DNA of 8,949 nucleotides from Myxococcales bacterium (GTDB lineage Bacteria > Myxococcota > Myxococcia > Myxococcales > Myxococcaceae): positions 1 through 8,949 of the forward strand of contig VFKJ01000165.1 in NCBI GenBank assembly GCA_009885595.1, given 5' to 3'. A model generated the notes under the pieces. It did not search any database and had not been told where the DNA came from. It worked only from the letters and a program-made list of their open reading frames with translations. Both the position numbers and the translations under genes were made by a program. This document shows, piece after piece, positions 1 to 5,870 of the stretch (position 1 is the first letter of the stretch; each line of letters starts with the position of its first letter).

Positions 1-30
1 GCCAGCGGGGAGAGGGTCGGGGTGAGGGGC
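1..30. repeat. Dispersed C-rich/G-rich repeat, copy 1 (cut by window edge)
   Basis: Positions 7-26, read on the minus strand, match positions 5071-5090 of the plus strand at 19 of 20 bases (ctctccccgaccctctcccc with one T-to-A change). The block begins just beyond the stop codon of the DUF58 gene, so it lies in its 3' flank. The window starts inside or at the edge of the element, so it is not possible to see whether the palindromic second half follows. Related palindromes occur at 1293-1316 and 5081-5104. I read these as copies of one dispersed element; no transposase accompanies them. Confidence 0.7.
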
Positions 31-31
31 C

Positions 32-1258
32 TCACGACAGCTGCCCCGTGGTCCGATGCAACACCTTCACCGGGAGCCCATCCGCCTCCAGCGCTGCCCT
101 CAACTTCTTCAGCTCAGGCCGCGCTGCGTCCAGCTGCTCCTCTGGAAGAAAGAGAAACGACTCCAGTCGCGAGGTCTTCGTCTGCTGCTCCCCGGCCTCG
201 TCGACGCCGATGATCACAGAAGCATCGAGCCCGTGCTTCTTCACGAACCCCACCACCCGCTCGCGCCAGGCGCCATCCACCGGAGGCACGAACAACACGC
301 AGGAGGTCAGCCTTCCCGGATCGATCTGCGAGGCGGCGGCGTCGAGCGCTTCTGCGCCGTGAGCACGCTTCGAGGCGGAGTCGACCAACTGCTCCACGGC
401 GTCACGCGCCGAACGCGCGGGCGAGCTCGAGCCGTCGGCGCTGAACACCAGGTCCGCGCCGAGCAGCCCCGCCTCGACGTACAGCCGCGCGGCCCCGGCA
501 CTCGCTTCGTCTTCGGGACCGGCGACGAAGAAGGCCACGCTCACCGGCCCCGGCGCCAGCGCGCGCTCCGGCATGCGCACCAGCAGCTTCCGGCTGCGCG
601 CGTACACCTTCCACAGGATGTGCCGCATCGAGTCGCCGTAGGCGTAACGGCGCATCTCCACCAGATCGCCTTCGACGCGCCCAGCGGGGTTGGCGAGCGT
701 CTCACCTTGCGAGCGACCGGCGGCCAACTGCGCACCCTGCTTCGCGGAGACGGGCGCGATCGAGAGCGCCACCGTCCAGGTGACGTCGAAGCTGAGCTGG
801 GTGAGCCCGAACACATCGCCCACGGTGAAGCGGCGCACCAGCCGGGTGTAGCGGCCACGTTCCTTCGCGGTGACGACCTCGGAGAGCAGCCCGTCGATCG
901 GCACCAACGAGACCACAAGGCCCGCCGGCTCGACCCAGGCAAGCGTCACGTCGAGCACCAGCCAGCGCGACAGCGAGGGGAAGCGGAAGCCCGTGGCGAT
1001 CTCGTGCGTGGTCTCGAGCCGCTCGGGGACGGTCGGCTCGAGGCGCTTCACCGCGCGGCGCAGCACCAGGGTGCCGGCGGTGGTGAGCACCGCGCAGACC
1101 GCGACCAAGAGCAGCGCCACCAACCCCGCGGGGTAGAGGAGGAAGTCGGCCTCCTTCGGGGCGAAGAGGAACACCAACGCTCCGGCGGCCGCGAGCAGGA
1201 CGAACGCGCCAGCACGCAGGGGAAACACGCGCCGAACTCGCCCGAAGAACCGCTTCAT
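32..1258 (-). CDS. DUF58-family membrane-anchored protein
   Basis: The protein has 408 residues from the ATG at 1258. A basic N-terminus (MKRFFGRVRR) is followed by two hydrophobic stretches at about residues 17-32 and 37-64, so the protein is probably anchored with the rest in one soluble block. Residues 147-152 read GDVFGL, resembling the DPFGL motif of DUF58 proteins. Residues 201-231 carry the family signature, with EMRRYAYGD, HILWKVYARS and KLLVRMPE in order. DUF58 proteins usually work with MoxR AAA+ ATPases and VWA proteins in complex assembly or stress functions; the exact role here is unknown. It lies 66 bp downstream of the VWA-like gene on the same strand and is probably cotranscribed. 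Start choice is uncertain. The ATG at 1258 has AAAGG about 4 nt upstream. An in-frame ATG at 1282 (416 residues) has GGGAG 8 nt upstream, but that purine run belongs to a repeat. I prefer 1258 because family members begin with a short basic segment before the first membrane helix. The stop lies at 32-34. Confidence 0.82.
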   Translation of the reverse strand: MKRFFGRVRRVFPLRAGAFVLLAAAGALVFLFAPKEADFLLYPAGLVALLLVAVCAVLTTAGTLVLRRAVKRLEPTVPERLETTHEIATGFRFPSLSRWLVLDVTLAWVEPAGLVVSLVPIDGLLSEVVTAKERGRYTRLVRRFTVGDVFGLTQLSFDVTWTVALSIAPVSAKQGAQLAAGRSQGETLANPAGRVEGDLVEMRRYAYGDSMRHILWKVYARSRKLLVRMPERALAPGPVSVAFFVAGPEDEASAGAARLYVEAGLLGADLVFSADGSSSPARSARDAVEQLVDSASKRAHGAEALDAAASQIDPGRLTSCVLFVPPVDGAWRERVVGFVKKHGLDASVIIGVDEAGEQQTKTSRLESFLFLPEEQLDAARPELKKLRAALEADGLPVKVLHRTTGQLS

Positions 1259-1292
1259 CGAGCCTTTCGATCTAACACGCATGTTCGTCTCT

Positions 1293-1316
1293 CCCTCTCC
1301 CCCAAAGGGGAGAGGG
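1293..1316. repeat. Palindromic repeat, copy 2, in the VWA-DUF58 gap
   Basis: Arms ccctctcccc (1293-1302) and ggggagaggg (1307-1316) form a 10-bp perfect stem around the 4-nt loop caaa. The arms share ccctctcccc/ggggagaggg with the 24-nt palindrome at 5081-5104. The repeat fills most of the gap between the VWA-like stop (1325) and the DUF58 start. In the minus-strand transcript it would be a strong intercistronic hairpin, which could tune mRNA stability or attenuate DUF58 expression. There is no run of U after the stem, so a classical intrinsic terminator is unlikely. Its purine arm supplies a Shine-Dalgarno-like GGGAG for the alternative DUF58 start at 1282. Confidence 0.75.
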
Positions 1317-1324
1317 GAACCAGA

Positions 1325-2779
1325 TCAGCGGCGCTTGAGCAGACCGTCGAGCAGTTGGCGCGTCGTCTCCGCCCACGCTTCCGCAGCCGTGGAAGCGGCC
1401 GGCTCCCGTTCCGCCACCGCCTCAGCCCAATGCACCCGCGGCCTCGATCCACTCGCGTCGATGATCGCGTCCGGCGCGGCCGTGCCTTCCAACCCCGAAG
1501 GCACCTTCGTCGCGAACAACATCACCCGCGCCCTGCCCCGGTGCAGCTCGCGCGCCGCCCGAATCGCCGCCACGGCCGAATCAGTCCGGTGCACGTCGAC
1601 CTGGCCGCGCTCGCGGTACTCGCGCAACAGCAGCGACAGCACGCCCTCTTCCTCGCTGAGGGCCACGTCCTCCGCCTCGCTGATGAAGACGAGCTCGAAG
1701 CGCAGCGCCTCGGTGTTGAGCCACTCGGAGAGCTTGCGCACCAGCGCGGTGACCGAGCCCAGCAGCCACATCAGCCGCTGGTACGACTCGCCCGGGTCCT
1801 TCACCCGGCACCGCTGCAGCGAGGCGTCGAACACCAGCACCAGCGTCCGCTTCTTCCGCACCGCCACCGACTCATCGCGCGCGTAATAGAGCAGCTCGCT
1901 CTCCACGAAGCGCACGTCGAACAAGTCGGGCCGCGAACCGGGATCATCACCCTGCTCCATGTAGATGAGCTCGCTGGTGACGAGGTTCTCCACGCTGCCC
2001 TGGGTGCTGATGCTGGAGAACCCACCGACCGGATACGCAGAGTCTTCCTCGATCGCCGTCGGCGCATCACCATCTTCGAATACCTGGCCCCGAAGCCGGG
2101 TCGGCAGGTGCTCACCCACCGCCTGCGCCACCTCCGCCAATTGCGCGAGCGCCACGCGAGCGGCGAGCCCTTTGAGCGCGGCGAGGTTCTCCATCAAGAA
2201 GACCTCCGCGTCCGAGAGCAGCTCGCGGGTCCGCCGCGCCGCGCGGGACAGGTTGTTGAGGCCCTCGACGATCCGCGCGGCGACCTCTTCGTCGTAGAGG
2301 GCCGCCCGCCCCGCCTCCAGCACCTCTTCCGGAGGCCGGGTGGCGAAGCGCCGCACCAGCCCCGTGCTCACGCCGGTGCCCGCCGAGAGCTTGAGCCGCG
2401 AGAGCAGCTGCGCCGTCACCAGCCCCACCGCCGCCGCGCGCAGCTCCTTGGGCAGCGACGCCACCGCCTCGGTCAGCCGCGTCCACCGGCGATCGGCCGT
2501 CAGCCGGGCCAACACGTGATCCTCATAGCCGCGCATGGCGTCCCGCACCGGCTCCAGCCCCGGCGGCGGCACGGGCAACAACCGCTCTCCATGCAGCAAG
2601 GCGGTGAGGTCGAACACCAGGGTGGGCGCCACCAGCAGCGGCCTCTCTGAAAAGGCAGCCTCGAGCGCCCGCACGGAGGTCTCGAACCAGGTCGGCGAGG
2701 TCGCCGCGTCCCGGGCCAGCGACATCGCCGCCGACAGGAAGGCCTCGGCGCGTGGTCCTTCTAACCGCTCGTCTGACAT
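1325..2779 (-). CDS. VWA-like domain protein, partner of the DUF58 gene
   Basis: The protein has 484 residues starting MSDERLEG. The start at 2779 is chosen because AAGG lies about 5 nt upstream and the protein sequence begins naturally there; in-frame ATGs at 2803 and 2845 add residues that overlap the divergent promoter region. No signal peptide or membrane segment is visible. Residues 1-240 are mostly helical-looking and unrecognised. Residues about 251-302 are acidic and contain GGFSSISTQGSVENLVTSE followed by LFDVRFVESELLYYARDE. Residues 312-318 (TLVLVFD) start a Rossmann-like segment, and FDASLQ at 317-322 sits where a VWA MIDAS motif (DxSxS) is expected. D318 and S320 are kept but the last Ser is Gln, so metal binding may be altered. 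A strand FELVFIS follows near residue 362 and VMLFAT near 419. The fold assignment rests on this motif order and on the adjacent DUF58 gene, a common pairing. The role is probably adaptor or scaffold for an AAA+ ATPase outside the window. It is transcribed divergently from the lipid genes. Confidence 0.62.
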   Translation of the reverse strand: MSDERLEGPRAEAFLSAAMSLARDAATSPTWFETSVRALEAAFSERPLLVAPTLVFDLTALLHGERLLPVPPPGLEPVRDAMRGYEDHVLARLTADRRWTRLTEAVASLPKELRAAAVGLVTAQLLSRLKLSAGTGVSTGLVRRFATRPPEEVLEAGRAALYDEEVAARIVEGLNNLSRAARRTRELLSDAEVFLMENLAALKGLAARVALAQLAEVAQAVGEHLPTRLRGQVFEDGDAPTAIEEDSAYPVGGFSSISTQGSVENLVTSELIYMEQGDDPGSRPDLFDVRFVESELLYYARDESVAVRKKRTLVLVFDASLQRCRVKDPGESYQRLMWLLGSVTALVRKLSEWLNTEALRFELVFISEAEDVALSEEEGVLSLLLREYRERGQVDVHRTDSAVAAIRAARELHRGRARVMLFATKVPSGLEGTAAPDAIIDASGSRPRVHWAEAVAEREPAASTAAEAWAETTRQLLDGLLKRR

Positions 2780-2871
2780 CGCCTTGTGACTATAGCTGCG
2801 CATGGATATTGACTCTGGAATCAATTTCCTGCTCCAACGCGTCATCCACGCAGTGCAACGAGGGTGTCCCC
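2780..2871. promoter_or_regulatory. Divergent intergenic region with candidate operator
   Basis: This 92-bp AT-richer gap separates the leftward VWA/DUF58 unit from the rightward beta-oxidation unit, so it should hold promoters for both. At 2809-2824 lies TTGACTCTGGAATCAA, an imperfect 16-bp palindrome with 6 of 8 symmetric pairs matching and TTGA/TCAA ends; it could be an operator for a dimeric repressor. The TTGACT at 2809-2814 could also be a -35 box for the plus strand, but no good -10 follows at 16-18 bp. On the minus strand TATAGT (2794-2789) resembles a -10 without a clear -35. GAGGGTG at 2860-2866 is the ribosome binding site for the gene at 2872. Promoter calls are tentative; the palindrome itself is directly visible. 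Confidence 0.4.
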
Positions 2872-5829
2872 ATGGGTTCTGAGCTTCGATTCGATGGAAA
2901 GGTCGTCGTCATCACGGGCGCAGGCGCAGGCCTGGGCCGCAGCCACGCGCTCTTCTTCGGCAAGCGCGGCGCGCAGGTGGTGGTCAACGACTTAGGCGGC
3001 TCGGCGACGGGCGGCGGCAAGAGCTCGGCGGCAGCGGACAAGGTGGTCGAGGAGATCAAGGCCGCGGGCGGCAAGGCAGTGGCGAACTACGACTCGGTGG
3101 AAGACGGCGACAAGATCGTCAAGACGGCGATCGACTCGTTCGGCCGCCTCGACGTGCTGATCAACAACGCCGGCATCCTGCGCGACGTCAGCTTCCAGAA
3201 GATGACGAAGGAAGACTGGGACCTCATCTTCCGCGTGCACGTCAACGGCGCCTTCCGCTGCAGCCACGCCGCCTGGCCGATCATGCGTGAGCAGGGCTAC
3301 GGCCGCATCATCTTCACCACCTCGGCCGCCGGCATCTACGGCAACTTCGGCCAGGCCAACTACTCCGCCGCCAAGCTGGCGCTGGTGGGCCTCTCGAACA
3401 CGCTGGCCGTGGAAGGCGAGAAGAAGAACGTGCTCGTCAACGCGATCGCGCCCATCGCCGCCTCGCGCCTCACCGAGACGGTGCTGCCCAAGGACATGCT
3501 GGAGAACCTCAAGCCCGAGTACGTGACGCCGCTGGTGGCGTGGCTGGCTCACGACTCCTGCAAGGAGAACGGCGGCCTCTACGAGGTCGGCGGCGGCTAC
3601 TTCGGCAAGCTCCGCTGGGAACGCACCGAAGGAAAGCTGTTCAAGCTCGGCCGCGAGATCTCCCCCGAGGCGGTGCGCGGCGCCTGGGACGACGTCACCA
3701 ACTGGAAGAAGGCGACGCACCCCGGGAACATCACGGAGTCGCTGTCCACCGTGATGAGCAACCTCTCCACCAAGTCGAAGGGCGGCAACGAGTTCATCGA
3801 TGTCGACCAGGCGCTCGGTTACGAGCTGCCCGAGCTGGAGTCCTCCTACGACGAGCGTGACCTGGCGCTCTACGCGCTGGGCGTCGGCGCGGGGAAGACG
3901 CCCGGCGACGTCAAGGACCTGCACCTCGTCTACGAGCGCAACGGCGACGGTTTCTACTCGCTGCCCACCTACGGCGTGGTGCCCGCGCTCAACGCGATCT
4001 TCAAGATGGCGGCGGAAGGCCAGACCGCGCCCGGCCTCAACTACGGGCTCGATCGCATCCTCCATGGCGAGCAGTACCTCGAGGTGATGCGCCCGCTGCC
4101 CCCGAAGGCGACCCTCAAGCACAAGGCGCGCATCTCGGAGATCTCCGACAAGGGCAAGCACGCGGTGGTCGTCACCCACCTCGACAGCTACGACGCCGAG
4201 ACGGGCGAGCTGCTGGTGAAGAACGACGTCTCGATGGTGGTGAAGGGCGCGGGCGGCTGGGGTGGCGAGCGCGGCGCGGCGAACGAAGCGCCCCCGGCGC
4301 CCGAGCGCGCCCCCGACGCGGTCATCACCGAGAAGACCTCGGAGAGCCAGGCGCTGCTCTACCGCCTCTCCGGTGACTGGAACCCGCTGCACGTCGATCC
4401 CGAGTTCGCCACCATGTTCGGCTTCGAGAAGCCGATCCTCCACGGCCTGTGCACCTTCGGCTACGCCGGTCGCGCGGTGGTGACGGCGTTCGCCAAGGGC
4501 GATCCCCGCACCTTCAAGAGCATCAAGGTGCGCTTCGCCGACTCGGTGTTCCCCGGCGAGACCCTGAAGATCGAGATGTGGAAGGAGACCGACCTCAAGA
4601 TCCTGCTCCGCGCCTCGGTGGTCGAGCGCAACAAGGTGGTCTTGAGCAACGGCGTGGTGGAGTTCTACCCGGAGATCCCCAAGCCCAGGGCGAAGGAGGC
4701 ACCGAAGGCTGCTGCGGCGGCGGCGGCTCCCGCGGGGCTCACCACCTCGGCCGCGTTCGAGGGCATCGGGGCCTACGTCAGCGCCCACCCCGAGCTCACC
4801 AAGGAGGTCGGCGTCGTCTACCAGTTCAAGATCAAGAAGCCCGACTCGGCGTGGATCGTGGACCTCAAGGCCGGCGTGGTGAAGGCGGGCACCGTGGAGA
4901 AGGCGGAGTGCACGCTCGAGCTGTCCGACTCGGACTGGCTCGACATGGTCACCGGCAAGGCCGACCCGATGAAGCTGTTCCAGGGCGGCAAGCTGAAGAT
5001 CTCCGGCAACGTGATGGCCAGCCAGAAGCTCGGCTTCCTCAAGAAGATCGAGAGGCCTGCCTCGTCAGCCCTCTCCCCGACCCTCTCCCCCGCGGGGGAG
5101 AGGGAGACAGTGGCGATCAGCGCCGCGATGACCTTCGAAGGCATCGGCGCGTACGTGGCGAAGACGCCTGACCTCGTGAAGCAGGTGAACATGGTCTACC
5201 AGTTCAAGCTCTCCTCGCCCGACTCGGCGTGGGTGCTCGACTTGAAGGCCGGCGCCGTGAAGGCCGGAACGGTGGAGAAGGCTGACTGCACGCTGGCGCT
5301 CTCCAACTCCGACTGGCTCGACATGGTCTCCGGCAAGGCCGACCCGATGAAGCTGTTCCAGGGCGGCAAGCTGAAGATCACCGGCAACGTGATGGCCAGC
5401 CAGAAGCTCGACTTCCTCAAGAAGATCGACAAGAGCTCGATGCCCACCGCGTCTGCTTCAGCCGCTGCGGCTCCTGCTGCGTCGGCCTCCGCCCCGGATT
5501 CCGCCGAGGTGATCGCCCCGAAGGTCTTCAAGGCGCTGCAGGAGCGCCTGGCGAAGAACCCGGGCCTCGCGAAGGAAGTCGACGCGGTCATCGCCTTCAA
5601 GGTGAAGGACGCGGGCTTCGAGTTCACCGCTGAGCTCAAGGGCGGATCACCCTCGGTCAAGCCGGGCTTCGACGCCAAGGCCGGCACGCGCATCACCCTC
5701 ACCGACGAGGCCCTGGCCGCGTTGGCGAAGGGCGAGAGCGCGCAGAGCCTCTTCCAGCACGGGCAGCTCAGGGTCGACGGAGAGCTCGCCCCGGCTCATC
5801 GACTGGGTTTCCTCAAGCAGCTCGTCTGA
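2872..5829 (+). CDS. MFE-2-like 3-hydroxyacyl-CoA dehydrogenase / enoyl-CoA hydratase 2 / triple SCP2 protein
   Basis: This 985-residue soluble enzyme should catalyse two steps of beta-oxidation: hydration of trans-2-enoyl-CoA to the (3R)-hydroxyacyl-CoA, then NAD-dependent oxidation to 3-ketoacyl-CoA. Residues 1-250 form a short-chain dehydrogenase with TGAGAGLG at 15-22, NNAG at 98-101, S151 and Y164xxxK168. Residues about 320-605 form a double hot-dog hydratase 2; the N-terminal half has HGEQYLEVMRPLP near 398-410, and the C-terminal half has GDWNPLH with catalytic D502 and H507 and a downstream ILHGLCTFG. Three SCP2 lipid-binding domains follow at about 627-727, 753-853 and 876-985, joined by Ala/Ser/Pro-rich linkers. 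The order matches eukaryotic peroxisomal MFE-2 (HSD17B4), which has one SCP2 domain. There is no peroxisomal-type C-terminal signal (it ends KQLV). The start at 2872 has GAGGGTG 5 nt upstream; extending further upstream would run into the divergent gene. A genomic repeat is inserted in frame between the first two SCP2 domains. The thiolase for the next step lies 41 bp downstream, arguing for an operon. Substrate is unknown; branched or sterol side-chain acyl-CoAs are plausible by analogy. Confidence 0.93.
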   Translation: MGSELRFDGKVVVITGAGAGLGRSHALFFGKRGAQVVVNDLGGSATGGGKSSAAADKVVEEIKAAGGKAVANYDSVEDGDKIVKTAIDSFGRLDVLINNAGILRDVSFQKMTKEDWDLIFRVHVNGAFRCSHAAWPIMREQGYGRIIFTTSAAGIYGNFGQANYSAAKLALVGLSNTLAVEGEKKNVLVNAIAPIAASRLTETVLPKDMLENLKPEYVTPLVAWLAHDSCKENGGLYEVGGGYFGKLRWERTEGKLFKLGREISPEAVRGAWDDVTNWKKATHPGNITESLSTVMSNLSTKSKGGNEFIDVDQALGYELPELESSYDERDLALYALGVGAGKTPGDVKDLHLVYERNGDGFYSLPTYGVVPALNAIFKMAAEGQTAPGLNYGLDRILHGEQYLEVMRPLPPKATLKHKARISEISDKGKHAVVVTHLDSYDAETGELLVKNDVSMVVKGAGGWGGERGAANEAPPAPERAPDAVITEKTSESQALLYRLSGDWNPLHVDPEFATMFGFEKPILHGLCTFGYAGRAVVTAFAKGDPRTFKSIKVRFADSVFPGETLKIEMWKETDLKILLRASVVERNKVVLSNGVVEFYPEIPKPRAKEAPKAAAAAAAPAGLTTSAAFEGIGAYVSAHPELTKEVGVVYQFKIKKPDSAWIVDLKAGVVKAGTVEKAECTLELSDSDWLDMVTGKADPMKLFQGGKLKISGNVMASQKLGFLKKIERPASSALSPTLSPAGERETVAISAAMTFEGIGAYVAKTPDLVKQVNMVYQFKLSSPDSAWVLDLKAGAVKAGTVEKADCTLALSNSDWLDMVSGKADPMKLFQGGKLKITGNVMASQKLDFLKKIDKSSMPTASASAAAAPAASASAPDSAEVIAPKVFKALQERLAKNPGLAKEVDAVIAFKVKDAGFEFTAELKGGSPSVKPGFDAKAGTRITLTDEALAALAKGESAQSLFQHGQLRVDGELAPAHRLGFLKQLV
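4750..5430 (+). repeat. Tandem duplication of an SCP2 domain (two 303-bp units)
   Basis: Units 4750-5052 and 5128-5430 encode 101 residues each, with 78 identical and no gaps, at an offset of 378 bp. The match is uneven. From 4933-5051 against 5311-5429, 119 bases differ at only three sites, all changing the amino acid (T/S, S/T, G/D). The first 61 codons contain about 14 silent differences as well as 20 replacements. The third SCP2 domain of the same protein is far more distant and is not part of this duplication. The pattern suggests an older duplication whose 3' part was later homogenised, or a mosaic origin. Confidence 0.9.
5067..5104. repeat. Palindromic repeat, copy 3, inside the coding sequence
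   Basis: Positions 5081-5104 are a perfect 24-nt palindrome (two 12-nt arms, ccctctcccccg and its complement), preceded by ctctccccga at 5071-5080. The element is read in frame as the linker peptide ALSPTLSPAGERE (residues 733-745) between the first and second SCP2 domains. Its first part matches the copy at 1-30 and its palindromic part matches the copy at 1293-1316, both of which are outside genes. The reading frame stays open through it, so it acts as a tolerated spacer rather than a disruption. Confidence 0.85.
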
Positions 5830-5870
5830 AATTTCCCCACTCTCTTCCAAAGAACAAGGAGCACAAACTC

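Noticed and set aside
56..2650. Long open plus-strand frame of 864 codons opposite the two minus-strand genes
   Set aside because: Its translation is rich in R, H, Q and P with no recognisable domain, it spans two genes and their gap, and the minus-strand products have coherent family motifs. Long antisense frames are expected at this GC content.
2809..2837. Canonical sigma-70 promoter for the lipid operon
   Set aside because: TTGACT fits a -35 box but no TATAAT-like hexamer occurs 16-18 bp downstream.
2992..4788. Open minus-strand frame of 598 codons opposite the dehydrogenase/hydratase region
   Set aside because: Composition is typical of an antisense shadow, and the plus strand carries intact catalytic motifs throughout.
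4750..5430. Assembly artefact duplicating the SCP2 unit
   Set aside because: The two units differ by 23 residues and many silent sites in their 5' parts and are separated by unique linker sequence, so a simple assembly duplication is unlikely.
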